DNA from: Chryseobacterium sp. ISL-80
GTDB taxonomy: Bacteria > Bacillota > Bacilli > Bacillales > Cytobacillaceae
DNA: 59,374 nt
Assembly: GCA_018613055.1 (NCBI GenBank)
Contig: JAGGQZ010000029.1
Span: 1 to 59,374, forward strand
Direction: 5' to 3'
Shown here: positions 16,146 through 24,845 of the stretch, in pieces
Position numbering within the stretch: position 1 is the stretch's first letter
How the letters are laid out: each line of letters opens with the position of its first letter
Translations under genes and position numbers: made by a program
Notes under the pieces: model-generated
The model's database searches: none
The model's input: only the letters and a program-made list of their open reading frames with translations
Told to the model about the DNA's origin: nothing

Positions 16146-16946
16146 TCACCGAGACTTTATTAGTTGAGCACCGCCCACGTTTGCGGCCGGCTCAGCTTTT
16201 ACCTGCTTTAATGTTGCCACGATCAGAAAACTGACGATAACCAACAATAGCCACGAACTCACTTTTCCAAGATGAACCAGGCTCCATACTTCCATTTGAT
16301 TTGGGTATTGCCAGGCCCCGAAAAACGTGGCGATATTTTCCGCTATCCAGATGAAGAATCCGATTAGAATAAAAGATAAAGCGATTGGCATGCGATACTT
16401 GGTTCCGCCAACCTCATATGTAACCCATGATTGCCAGAAGACGATCATCACAAGGCCTGATAACCACCAGCGAATATCCAGCCAAAAATGGTGGGTGAAA
16501 AAGTTCAGATAGATGGCAGCCCCTAGTGGAACAACCAGCAAAAACGGCGGCCAATCAACAAGTTCAACCTTCAGCCTCCTCCATGCCTGGCACAGATAAC
16601 TCGCCACACTGGCATACATGAATCCGCTGTACAAAGGTACACCAAATACCTTCGAATACCCCTCCTCTGGATAAGTCCATGAGCCCATATTCACCTTGAA
16701 GATTTCAAGTGCCAGCCCAATGAGATGGAATAAGGTTATTACCTTGAGTTCGTCCCTGGTTTCAAGGCCAGAACGCACCATCCACCATTGCATCAATAGG
16801 AATATAAGCAGCAGCCAGTCATAACGAGGCAGGAATGGGAGTTCTACGATTTTTGTAATCGCCAATGAAGCAAAAATCACGACGGGAAATATGCATGAAA
16901 GTGCCTGTTCCCAGCCAAAACGCACAAGCTGCATGATTGATCTCAT
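16146..16946 (-). CDS. yoaT: DUF817 membrane protein (YoaT-like)
   Basis: 266 aa, about eight membrane helices, with the DUF817 pattern FKVNMGSWTYPEEGYSKV, GVPLYSGFMYASVASYLCQA and ENIATFFGAWQYPNQM. Function unknown. ATG 16946 lies 8 bases after GTGGAGG. The genes upstream encode a small HTH regulator and a DUF2975 protein, the order found as yoaS-yozG-yoaT in Bacillus subtilis, so the trio is a conserved operon. Confidence 0.88.
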   Translation of the reverse strand: MRSIMQLVRFGWEQALSCIFPVVIFASLAITKIVELPFLPRYDWLLLIFLLMQWWMVRSGLETRDELKVITLFHLIGLALEIFKVNMGSWTYPEEGYSKVFGVPLYSGFMYASVASYLCQAWRRLKVELVDWPPFLLVVPLGAAIYLNFFTHHFWLDIRWWLSGLVMIVFWQSWVTYEVGGTKYRMPIALSFILIGFFIWIAENIATFFGAWQYPNQMEVWSLVHLGKVSSWLLLVIVSFLIVATLKQVKAEPAANVGGAQLIKSR

Positions 16947-16963
16947 GGTTAATGCCTCCACTC

Positions 16964-17185
16964 TTATTCTTGAATTTCCTCATCATCCTGATATTCCAAT
17001 ATGTCTCCTGGCTGGCACTCCAAAGCCTTGCAAATGGCATCCAAAGTCGAAACCCTGATGGCTTTTGCCTTTCCATTTTTTAAAATAGACAGGTTCGCCA
17101 TGGTAATCCCTACCTTGTCGGAAAGCTCCGTCACACTCATCTTCCTCTTTGCCAGCATTACATCAATATTAATTACAATTGCCAT
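16964..17185 (-). CDS. yozG: Small Cro/CI-type HTH regulator (YozG-like)
   Basis: About 73 aa, essentially one helix-turn-helix: MLAKRKMSVTELSDKVGI, then TMANLSILKNGKAKAIRVST and LDAICKALECQPGDILEY. This short YozG-type group is habitually encoded next to DUF2975 membrane proteins. ATG 17185 has GAGGTGATAACA upstream. It lies 10 bases after the yoaS-like stop and 17 before yoaT, so all three are co-transcribed. It probably represses or modulates the operon. Confidence 0.92.
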   Translation of the reverse strand: MAIVINIDVMLAKRKMSVTELSDKVGITMANLSILKNGKAKAIRVSTLDAICKALECQPGDILEYQDDEEIQE

Positions 17186-17195
17186 TGTTATCACC

Positions 17196-17675
17196 TCAGA
17201 CTGTTAAATCGTTTTCTGACTTTATTTCTATGGCATGCTTCAAAAGCTTTTCGAGGACTGCGGCAAAAGCAGCGATCACGATTGGCGCAAAGGTTAGCAC
17301 CATTCCGATAAGGATGACACCGGGAGCATCGTCCTTCTCACCGATCAAATAGAATAATGGCATGCCTGCAAGATATAAAATACTGATTGCAACGGCACAA
17401 AATTTGATGTTTTTCAACGCTTTTACAGACCAACCCGAAAATGCTATGTCCTTATCAATATAGCCTAACAGCAGGAAAGCCTGATACAGAGCGATAAAAT
17501 AGGGAACCGCAGAAGCATACATAACCCCTATGATGGGATACAAAAAGTTAGCAAGCACCCAGTTGCCTTGCGATGCATATCTGATGAGCCAGGGCAAAAA
17601 AATAAAGCAAGCCGCCAGTACCGGGACTGCCAGAAGGAAAACAACCACCTTCAAAAACAATGTTTCACGTTTCAT
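17196..17675 (-). CDS. yoaS: DUF2975 membrane protein (YoaS-like)
   Basis: 159 aa, four membrane helices (about 7-28, 43-70, 90-108 and 118-145). The FLLLGYIDKDIAFSGWSVKALKNIK segment is the DUF2975 signature. First gene of the yoaS-yozG-yoaT operon; promoter presumably in 17676-17855, an AT-rich stretch without other genes. DUF2975/HTH pairs are suspected membrane-signal regulators, but the signal is unknown. Confidence 0.88.
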   Translation of the reverse strand: MKRETLFLKVVVFLLAVPVLAACFIFLPWLIRYASQGNWVLANFLYPIIGVMYASAVPYFIALYQAFLLLGYIDKDIAFSGWSVKALKNIKFCAVAISILYLAGMPLFYLIGEKDDAPGVILIGMVLTFAPIVIAAFAAVLEKLLKHAIEIKSENDLTV

Positions 17676-17855
17676 AAAAGCACCTCATTCACTTAATGTC
17701 ATATTGAATTTAACAAAATATTTATTGTAAATCAATAAATTTTTGGTTTACTTCATTATATTTTTATCGCGTTCAATTATTTCCCGCAAAAATAATGAGC
17801 ATTTCTCAATATAAAAAAATGCCCACAATAAATATAATTAACTTTTTATGTATAA

Positions 17856-18623
17856 TTAAGAATACTCTTTCTTGACGTCAAATCTGCTGATCAGCTCATA
17901 GGGCCTTGCTCTAAATGCTTCATATGGTAAATAGTTCGCTTCCATGGCATCAAGTGCTCTGCTTTTAAATTGTGGTCTAGTAATATAGTGATCAATATTC
18001 TCCAAAGTTAATTCAGCAAAAATCACTTCGGATGTTTCATTTTCGGCTGCCCTTACTTCACCAGACAGGTGCTCACCCCGAAAAACAATGCAAGTCACAC
18101 CGCTTGTGACATTTTGATAGATTCCTGTTATCCCAATTATGCTAACTTTGACTCCTGTTTCTTCTAAAATCTCTCGGTGAATAGCCTCTTCTAATGTTTC
18201 CACTTCTTCTACCTGGCCACCGGGCATTTCCATTGTATCGGATCGATGAAAATTTCTTACTAGTAAAACTTTTCCTTTCTTATTTGTAATGTATCCACTT
18301 ACAGACATTATGTGTTTAGGCGGGTGATAGGCTGATGGATAAGGCTCAGTCGATGATAATAGTTCATAACTGATATCGCCGGTCAGTCCTGTTGCCTCTT
18401 GTATTTCTTTACTAGTATCCTTAACTATTTCAAAGTTGTCATAATGCTCTTTGCTCTTGTATTCCCAGATCGTCAGAATCTCATCTTCTTTGTCATTCAC
18501 CCATCTGCCTATTAATTTGGCACCATTTTTAACGTACTCGCGGTATTCATGGGTGTGGAAGATTCGATTGAATTCATCCAGTTTTCCAGACCGGATTTTT
18601 TCTGTTTTTCTGATAAAAATCAT
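17856..18623 (-). CDS. ABM/NIPSNAP-like domain fused to a Nudix hydrolase
   Basis: 255 aa. Residues about 1-95 resemble a dimeric alpha/beta-barrel antibiotic-biosynthesis-monooxygenase/NIPSNAP domain (IFIRKTEKIRSGKLDEFNR and LTIWEYKSKEHYDNF). Residues about 105-235 are a Nudix domain with a complete box, GGQVEEVETLEEAIHREILE followed by ETG. The Nudix half should hydrolyse nucleoside-diphosphate-type substrates with Mg2+. ATG 18623 follows GGGAGAGTGG; the ORF start at 18656 lacks a better site. The fusion partner may sense or pre-modify the substrate (inferred). Confidence 0.85.
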   Translation of the reverse strand: MIFIRKTEKIRSGKLDEFNRIFHTHEYREYVKNGAKLIGRWVNDKEDEILTIWEYKSKEHYDNFEIVKDTSKEIQEATGLTGDISYELLSSTEPYPSAYHPPKHIMSVSGYITNKKGKVLLVRNFHRSDTMEMPGGQVEEVETLEEAIHREILEETGVKVSIIGITGIYQNVTSGVTCIVFRGEHLSGEVRAAENETSEVIFAELTLENIDHYITRPQFKSRALDAMEANYLPYEAFRARPYELISRFDVKKEYS

Positions 18624-18710
18624 TTTACCACTCTCCCTTTTCCCTTTAATTTCCATGAAGGTAAATCAAAATCCTGCTAAAGAGCAATATTTAAGGTAGA
18701 GTGCCAAAAA

Positions 18711-18735
18711 AAAAAAGCCGCCTGAATGGCGACTT
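18711..18735 (-). terminator. Terminator of the EamA transporter gene
   Basis: Minus-strand stem AAGTCGCC/GGCGGCTT with an ATTCA loop followed by a run of ten or more T. Confidence 0.9.
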
Positions 18736-18737
18736 TA

Positions 18738-19670
18738 TCAGGTATTATTTTGTTTAACAACCTTGGCTTCCACAGATGCATTTTTATCGCCTATCGACAG
18801 CCAGGTTACGAATATAAGCATGATCATCGCGCCCATCAGCTGGATATTCTGCAGCAGGGTATCGAACCAGATAACTGAGATGACCATGACAGTCAGAGGC
18901 TCTACACTCGATAGAATGCTCGTTTCGACAGCGCTGATATAAGTCATGCTTCCCAGGAATAACAGGAATGCCAATGTTCCGAAGACAATCAATATGGCCA
19001 TGATGAACAGCATTTTAGGGTGAGTAATAATCGTCCATTCCTCTGAAAGCCAGACTCTGTTCACCAGGCCGAGCAACATGCCCCCGAACAACATGCTCCA
19101 GCCAACGATGGCCAGTACGCTCCATTCTTTCATTAACCGTGATGGATAAAGCGTATAGAACGCAAATGTCAGCCCTACCGCAATTCCCCAGAGCAGCGCT
19201 TCTGTGCTGACCAGCAAACTGCTCATCGAACCATTCGTCAATAACAGGAACAACCCAGCCAACGTTCCGAGGATTCCCAATATCTGATAGCGCGGCGGCC
19301 ATTTTTTATGGTGAAAAGAAACATAAAGGACCACAAAAATCGGAGCGGAAAATTGAAGCAAAGTTGCCACGACAGCATTGCTTGTCTGAATCGCCATTGT
19401 AAATGTGAACTGCAAACCGACCATTCCCAGGATACTGAATAAGATCAGCTGATTCCGCCAGTATGGTGTTTTTACAACCGTAAAAATATCTTGTTTTTTC
19501 AACGCAAGATATGCAAGGATGCTGCTTCCGGCAATGATCATCCGGATTGTCAGGATAAAAGGAACCGTCAATTCCGTATTATCCAGCACCCATTCCGTGA
19601 TCGAACCTGTCATTCCCCAAAGCATCGCACCAAAAACAATCATAAGGATACCTTTTAATCGCAACATCAT
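18738..19670 (-). CDS. EamA/DMT-family transporter
   Basis: 310 aa, ten membrane helices in two EamA repeats (about residues 8-145 and 155-297), e.g. GAMLWGMTGSITEWVLD and the second-repeat SSVEPLTVMVISVIW. Drug/metabolite exporter superfamily; substrate unknown. ATG 19670 has AGGAG upstream. Monocistronic. The region 19671-19948 upstream contains an AT-rich promoter area and no other gene. Confidence 0.92.
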   Translation of the reverse strand: MMLRLKGILMIVFGAMLWGMTGSITEWVLDNTELTVPFILTIRMIIAGSSILAYLALKKQDIFTVVKTPYWRNQLILFSILGMVGLQFTFTMAIQTSNAVVATLLQFSAPIFVVLYVSFHHKKWPPRYQILGILGTLAGLFLLLTNGSMSSLLVSTEALLWGIAVGLTFAFYTLYPSRLMKEWSVLAIVGWSMLFGGMLLGLVNRVWLSEEWTIITHPKMLFIMAILIVFGTLAFLLFLGSMTYISAVETSILSSVEPLTVMVISVIWFDTLLQNIQLMGAMIMLIFVTWLSIGDKNASVEAKVVKQNNT

Positions 19671-19948
19671 GAACGCTCCTATTTACAAATGATCCTACCC
19701 TTTTAAAAAATTGCATACTAACTATTATACTACCATAAAAATTGAAGAAGTCTCTTTAACTAGAGGAAATGTTGATAGTCCAATTGCTGCCACATTGCCA
19801 AAAGGAAGTATTCATTCCTAGAGACCTTCCCTGCATATTGCCAACCCTTATTTTACCAAACTGTTTTCTAAAGCTAATCTATTAAAACACCTGCTCATGG
19901 GGTAAATAATGGACATGCCGGAAAAATAAAACGAAAAGTGGTGAATAC

Positions 19949-21268
19949 ATGGAACTTAATAGACAACTGCCGATAACCAGACAAAACTTGGCTGGCAAAT
20001 ACCTGCCTCTAGCAGCCCTTGGCATTGCCGGGACTCTTTATGCCTTGAGTGTAAACCGCCGGCGAAAGACTGCGGGTTCTTCTCACTCGAGAATGCTTAA
20101 GAAGATTGAACATGGAACCAATGCGATCACTCTTGAATGGGAATCTCAAGGTGATTCATACCGTGTTTACCGGGACAGGGAGTTCATATACGAAGGATTT
20201 GAACCGAGGTTTGCTGACAATGAGCTGACTCCTGGCACACTGTATTCATATAGTATTGAATCTCTGGCACAAGGCGAAGTGAAGAAGAGAATGCGAATAC
20301 AAACGACTACATCCGTGAATTACAAAGAAAAAGACAACGTCTTGGAGGATCTCCTAATTACGACCATTGTTACAGAGGGACAAATCAGTTTTGAATGGGA
20401 GCCAATCGAGGGTGTGACGGAGTATACCATCCATCGAAACGGCATGCAGCTTGAGAAAGTGACCTCCTGTACTTTTACTGACAGAGGCATCCAGGATGAT
20501 CAATTTTATACTTACACCATTAAAGCCAAACGGCCTTTGCAGCGTTCGGAACAAGTAAAATGGGAGCTGAAATCGGTGATTGCCAATGCCGTTGGAGCAA
20601 TCAAGAAAGATTCATCAACGAGAATGGCAGCTGAAGAAGAGTTTTCGATCACCAAACGGATTGGCCCAATTGATGAGCTATTAAAACCAAATCGTGAACA
20701 CAGCTTTGAAAATGGAAACTGGCATCTGAGATACACAACCTTTTTAAAAGAGGAGTGGCTGAAAAACCCGAATGCCGCTTCCGGGGATCAATACTTTAAG
20801 GGTGACCACCGTTCATTTGAACCGGACTCGTCTCAATATCGGACCCGAGGTGAGGTCTTTATCGATACCGACAGCCAATCCGCATTGCTCAGCAAGAGCA
20901 CTGGTATGACAGAAGCTTTCAGTGGAAATCAGGAACCTGTTGAATCCGCCCAGGCTTCTGATGATGGAATTCAATTAGAAAAGGTACTGGCAGATGATGA
21001 CCGAATTAAGTTTATCCTGAAGCATTCAGTCAGCAATCCGCTTGTCGTGTCCCCTGCCATTGATTATGTCGTGTGCGGAGTCTTTTATAAAGACAATGAA
21101 TTCGATCTGATCGGAACCCATGATCAGGCACCGGAACATGAAATCTATCTCAAAGAACCAGGCACAGACAATTGGCAGGTCATCCACCAGGCTCACAGCA
21201 AAGGGCTTGAAATGATGGCTGACCCAATGGCAAATCATTACTGGCGCTACTCCTCCTTCACCAATTAA
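19949..21268 (+). CDS. Membrane-anchored protein with fibronectin type III-like and DUF3238 domains
   Basis: 439 aa. N-terminal hydrophobic segment (LPLAALGIAGTLYALS, about 23-38), two Fn3-like repeats (about 55-120, ITLEWESQGDSYRVYR; about 138-205, ISFEWEPIEGVTEYTIHR), a linker, and a C-terminal DUF3238-like domain from about 255 (LRYTTFLKEEWL, TRGEVFIDTDSQS, NPLVVSPAIDYVVCGVFY). Probably a surface-exposed protein of unknown function. A strong terminator follows. Confidence 0.7.
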   Translation: MELNRQLPITRQNLAGKYLPLAALGIAGTLYALSVNRRRKTAGSSHSRMLKKIEHGTNAITLEWESQGDSYRVYRDREFIYEGFEPRFADNELTPGTLYSYSIESLAQGEVKKRMRIQTTTSVNYKEKDNVLEDLLITTIVTEGQISFEWEPIEGVTEYTIHRNGMQLEKVTSCTFTDRGIQDDQFYTYTIKAKRPLQRSEQVKWELKSVIANAVGAIKKDSSTRMAAEEEFSITKRIGPIDELLKPNREHSFENGNWHLRYTTFLKEEWLKNPNAASGDQYFKGDHRSFEPDSSQYRTRGEVFIDTDSQSALLSKSTGMTEAFSGNQEPVESAQASDDGIQLEKVLADDDRIKFILKHSVSNPLVVSPAIDYVVCGVFYKDNEFDLIGTHDQAPEHEIYLKEPGTDNWQVIHQAHSKGLEMMADPMANHYWRYSSFTN

Positions 21269-21270
21269 AA

Positions 21271-21312
21271 AAGAACGGAAAAGCTGTTTGGCTGCTTTTC
21301 CGTTCTTTTTTA
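21271..21312. terminator. Bidirectional terminator
   Basis: Long stem AAAAGAACGGAAAAGC/GCTTTTCCGTTCTTTT between the convergent DUF3238 and yuxK genes. Confidence 0.92.
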
Positions 21313-21702
21313 TTATAGAAATCTTCTTCTCACATTCGGCGGGGGCAGCATACAGCTATCCTTTTGGCCGAACCATTTGAATCGATTTTTGGCAATAAGA
21401 TCGTAAACAATATTCCTTAATGGAGCAGGTACAATGATCAAACCATAGAGCAGCTTCCAGGGGCCTTTTAAATGGCGGCTGATTCTGAGAGCGGCCGCTG
21501 ACTTATAATAGACCTTTCCATCCTCAATCAATATCATGCTGTCCACATCATCGGGAACAGTATATTCCTTCAGCAGTTCCTGTCCTGCATCACTCTGAAG
21601 CGAAGCAAATCGGAACATCTCTTTGTCATCACGTTCGAGAATAAATTGGACACTGGCATCACAGAAATTGCAAACTCCATCAAATAGAATAACAGGATTC
21701 AT
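21313..21702 (-). CDS. yuxK: DCC-family thiol-disulfide oxidoreductase (YuxK)
   Basis: 129 aa. DCC signature ILFDGVCNFCDASVQFI near the N-terminus (DGxCxxC), plus FASLQSDAGQ and a C-terminal RFKWFGQKDSCMLP. Thioredoxin-like fold; probably a cytoplasmic thiol oxidoreductase. ATG 21702 follows AAGGAGGGATATT. No obvious partner gene next to it. Confidence 0.93.
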   Translation of the reverse strand: MNPVILFDGVCNFCDASVQFILERDDKEMFRFASLQSDAGQELLKEYTVPDDVDSMILIEDGKVYYKSAAALRISRHLKGPWKLLYGLIIVPAPLRNIVYDLIAKNRFKWFGQKDSCMLPPPNVRRRFL

Positions 21703-21783
21703 GGAATATCCCTCCTTACTCACCCTGACTATATATTAACATTTATCCTATTATGTCAAAATGAAACTAATAAGAGCACACAA

Positions 21784-21817
21784 AAAGCCGGCAGTTTATC
21801 CTTGCTGCCGACTCTTT
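21784..21817 (-). terminator. Probable terminator of the SQR-like gene
   Basis: Minus-strand stem AGTCGGCAG/CTGCCGGCT with a T5 tail, about 120 bases after the SQR-like stop codon. Confidence 0.6.
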
Positions 21818-21938
21818 AACTTATATAAAAAAGCTGTCTTCAGATTGGACGAAAAACTTATCCTAATAATCTCGAAGTTTTTTTCGAAGCTGCTTCCTAA
21901 AATCGCGGATATAAAGTGCATAATAAGAGTCTTTCTTA

Positions 21939-23138
21939 TTACATAATTCCCTTTAACATTCCCTTCCAATACATGACAGGGAGGATATTCTTTTTTAGTA
22001 TATACATGCTGTAACGTTCTTTAGATTGATCGAACGGGAATGTTTCGGCTGGTTTATTTTCATACAAGAATTCAGCCAGCACCAATTTATTATAGCCCGT
22101 AATCAGCGGACATGAAGTATATCCATCATAAGAGAGTTTCAACGGTTGATTTTTCATAAAGCTTAGCAAGTTTCCTGCTGCGACTGGTGCCTGTTTCCTG
22201 ATTGCTGCACCCGTTTTTGAGGTCGGAAGGTTCGCGCAATCCCCTACACCAAAGACATTTGGATATTTTTTTGACTGCAGTGTTTTCGAATCAACGTCTA
22301 CCCATCCTCCAGCATCGGCCAATTTACTTTGTGAAATGAAATCGGCTGCTGACATTGGCGGGACAACATGAAGCATACTATAAGGAATTTTTTCCGTCTC
22401 TCCTGTCCCTGAATTTTCAAAAACGGCAAGTTTGTTGGCTGAATCTACTTCGATTAAGTTCATTTTATATTTAGTGGTAATCCCTTTTCTGGTAATGACC
22501 TGTTCGAGTGTATTTGCGTATTTTTTTACTGCAAAAATACTGTCAGATGCTGATGCGAAAATGATCTGGCTCTTGTCTCTGATACCAGCTTTCCTGAAGG
22601 CATCGTCAGCGAGGTACATGATTTTCTGAGGTGCACCGCCACATTTGATCGGTGTGTTCGGGTGTGTGAAAATGGCATTGCCGCCCTTGAAATTCTGAAT
22701 GCTTTCCCAGGTCGAATCAACATAATCGTACGAATAATTGCTGCAGACACCACCCCTGCCGATGGCTTCTTTTAACCCTTTGATTTTGTCCCAGTTGATC
22801 TGGATGCCGGCAGCCATGACGAGAAAGTCGTAATGAATTTTAGTTCCATTTCCTGTCGAAAGACTGTTCGAATCTGCATCAATCAAAGTAACAGCTTCCT
22901 GAAGCAGTTCCACGCCATCTGGTATGAGTGTGTGCTGGTCTCTTACTGTAACTTCCTTTTTAACCGCACCAGCGCCTGCAAGTGTCCACAGAGGTTGATA
23001 ATAGTGCTTTTTGGTTGGGTCAACAATAAGAATTTTCCCTTTTAAATCCGGTGCCCCTTTAGCGAGCCTGGCCGCTACCGAAATACCAGCTGAGCCACCA
23101 CCGACAATTACTACCTTATAATTCACCTCATCCACCAT
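21939..23138 (-). CDS. Sulfide:quinone oxidoreductase-like flavoprotein
   Basis: About 399 aa from ATG 23138. FAD-binding GGGSAGISVAARL at the N-terminus; second nucleotide-binding/Cys regions GGVCSNYSYD, PIKCGGAPQKIMY and SCPLITGYNKLVLAEF, the pattern of type II SQR enzymes that oxidise sulfide to sulfane sulfur. FGVGDCANLPTSKT closes the FAD site. The frame extends to a TTG at 23228 with a GGGGAG site, adding a hydrophobic leader (FIIIFIVVMVIPI), but an operator-like palindrome lies inside that extension, so I prefer ATG 23138. Sulfurtransferases or persulfide dioxygenases are not adjacent. Confidence 0.85.
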   Translation of the reverse strand: MVDEVNYKVVIVGGGSAGISVAARLAKGAPDLKGKILIVDPTKKHYYQPLWTLAGAGAVKKEVTVRDQHTLIPDGVELLQEAVTLIDADSNSLSTGNGTKIHYDFLVMAAGIQINWDKIKGLKEAIGRGGVCSNYSYDYVDSTWESIQNFKGGNAIFTHPNTPIKCGGAPQKIMYLADDAFRKAGIRDKSQIIFASASDSIFAVKKYANTLEQVITRKGITTKYKMNLIEVDSANKLAVFENSGTGETEKIPYSMLHVVPPMSAADFISQSKLADAGGWVDVDSKTLQSKKYPNVFGVGDCANLPTSKTGAAIRKQAPVAAGNLLSFMKNQPLKLSYDGYTSCPLITGYNKLVLAEFLYENKPAETFPFDQSKERYSMYILKKNILPVMYWKGMLKGIM

Positions 23139-23164
23139 CCTTGCTAAGATTTGATTATCACAAT

Positions 23165-23180
23165 ATACCTTTATAGGTAT
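23165..23180. promoter_or_regulatory. Possible CsoR/CstR-type operator
   Basis: Inverted repeat ATACC-TTTATA-GGTAT, 27 bases upstream of the preferred SQR-like start. It resembles the AT-flanked ATACC...GGTAT operators of persulfide-sensing CstR and related CsoR-family repressors, which control sqr genes in other Firmicutes. The regulator is not in this window. Confidence 0.4.
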
Positions 23181-23338
23181 TACCATAACCACAATGAAAA
23201 TTATAATAAATTTATCAGAATATTTCAATTTATTTCTCCCCTCGTTTTCATAACAACTGGGTACCTGCCTATTTGTCCCGGGACATCTACCCTATTCTCC
23301 ATGCTTTGAATATAGTGTAGAAGCTATTGGAGGTGACT

Positions 23339-24091
23339 ATGATAAACGGCTTGTATGCACATGGTTCCTCCTCCCAGGATCAGTTGCTCGCATGGGAGAA
23401 AGAAGCACTGGAAAAATTCTTCGCTAAAATGAGTGATAAGGAAAAACCTTTTCCCTGCATACCTGCAACGATTGGATTTTCAATGAATCAGTTAAAATAC
23501 GGATTTGTTGGCAGTCCAAGGAGGGACACTACGATAAATGAAATTGCTAGTTTGTTATCTAGCTATACAGAGCAATCAAGTGGGTTTGGCGGTTATACTT
23601 CTTTGATCATTTTCTACGAAACGCCAGAAGAAATGAAGGATGTATCTGTAGAAGAATTCGAACAACTTTTCTGGGAGCATCTTTCTGGGTTGAGCGGGTT
23701 GGATGAATTCGACTGGCCAGAGGGTATGCCTCAAGATCCCCACGATCCTATCTGGGAATTTTGCTTCAATGGCGAAAAATATTTTATGTATTGTGCTACA
23801 CCGGCACATAAAAACCGGAAAAGCAGACATTTTGACGTGATGATGCTCGCGATTACACCGAGATGGGTGCTCCAGGAATTCCATAAATCCAAAAGCTATG
23901 CAAAGAGGATCAAGGCACAGGTGAGAAAACGGCTGGCGAAATATGACAGCATTTCTATTCATCCTGATTTGAACACTTACGGAGCAGAGGATAATTTTGA
24001 ATGGCGGCAATACTTTCTGAGGGATGATGAAACTTCTTTATCCAAATGCCCTTATCATCAAGTCCTGAAGTTTCTTGGCAAAAATAAATGA
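23339..24091 (+). CDS. YqcI/YcgG-family protein
   Basis: 250 aa. Family features: PCIPATIGFSMNQLKYGFVG, the GYTSLIIFYE strand, PIWEFCFNGEKYFMYC and HPDLNTYGAEDNFEWRQYFL near the C-terminus. Some relatives are heme-dependent N-hydroxylases of arginine-type substrates, so an oxygenase role is possible but not shown here. ATG 23339 follows GGAGGTGACT; the TTG-initiated extension at 23327 would lie inside that ribosome site. Convergent with the isochorismatase gene. Confidence 0.85.
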   Translation: MINGLYAHGSSSQDQLLAWEKEALEKFFAKMSDKEKPFPCIPATIGFSMNQLKYGFVGSPRRDTTINEIASLLSSYTEQSSGFGGYTSLIIFYETPEEMKDVSVEEFEQLFWEHLSGLSGLDEFDWPEGMPQDPHDPIWEFCFNGEKYFMYCATPAHKNRKSRHFDVMMLAITPRWVLQEFHKSKSYAKRIKAQVRKRLAKYDSISIHPDLNTYGAEDNFEWRQYFLRDDETSLSKCPYHQVLKFLGKNK

Positions 24092-24116
24092 AAGCGCAGG
24101 ATCGCTCCTGCGCTTT
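24092..24116. terminator. Bidirectional terminator
   Basis: Stem AAGCGCAGGA/TCCTGCGCTT with a short loop directly after the YqcI/YcgG stop. Confidence 0.88.
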
Positions 24117-24684
24117 ACTGTTTGTTCAGTTGTTTAATTAAGTCATCCGTCGTTACAATCGTTGCAAACTCCTTTTGGAGCATAGCAAGTTCTAGTTCCT
24201 GTATAGAATCAGCTGTATGCTTCACTCCCTTATGGTCCGTGATTTCATAAGCCGCAATCGCATCAGACACAAGGAAGGTATTGAAGCCCAAGTTACCACT
24301 CATTCTGGTCGTTGTAGAGACACAGTGCTGAGTAGATAATCCGGTGATTACTAAGGACTTTATCTGATTTTTCTTCAGATAGGATTCTAACTCCGTTCCG
24401 ATGAAACCACTGTTCACATTTTTTGCAAAGATGACCTCCCCCTCCACAGGCTTGATGATTTCTTTAAATTCAGTGCCTAGTGAGTTGCGGTGATGCAGAG
24501 GAGATGCCGGGTCTAGTGACAGATGCTTCGTATAGATGACATGGCCATTTCTATTTCGCCACTCTTTTAATAGCCTTGCGATATTCCCCTCTGCTTCCTG
24601 GTTGTTCCGCTTCCCCCAATAAGGATCGTCAAAGCCCTTCTGAACATCCAATATCAGCAGCGCTGGCAGCTCAAGCAAGTTCAT
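24115..24684 (-). CDS. Isochorismatase-family cysteine hydrolase
   Basis: 189 aa. Catalytic triad positions visible: Asp in LLILDVQKGF, Lys in EVIFAKNVNSGF and Cys in GLSTQHCVSTT. The cis-peptide region GLSTQHC is typical of nicotinamidase/isochorismatase hydrolases. The substrate cannot be deduced. ATG 24684 lies 7 bases after GGAGG, better than ATG 24690, which touches it. Transcribed alone. Confidence 0.92.
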   Translation of the reverse strand: MNLLELPALLILDVQKGFDDPYWGKRNNQEAEGNIARLLKEWRNRNGHVIYTKHLSLDPASPLHHRNSLGTEFKEIIKPVEGEVIFAKNVNSGFIGTELESYLKKNQIKSLVITGLSTQHCVSTTTRMSGNLGFNTFLVSDAIAAYEITDHKGVKHTADSIQELELAMLQKEFATIVTTDDLIKQLNKQ

Positions 24685-24845
24685 CCACATTCCTCCTTAG
24701 TCACTCCACATTTTTTGTCATTTCGGCATATTTTACTCATGATGTTGCTCATCCATGGAAATTACTTCAAATCCATCCGCAAAACATGTTAAACTCTATG
24801 AAGATGTTTTTATACATATTTGAAACGGCGAAGAGGAGGATTATC

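Noticed and set aside
24576-24845. N-terminal extension of the VWA lipoprotein
   Set aside because: It overlaps the divergent isochorismatase gene, and the TTG at 24846 has a ribosome site and yields a proper lipoprotein signal.
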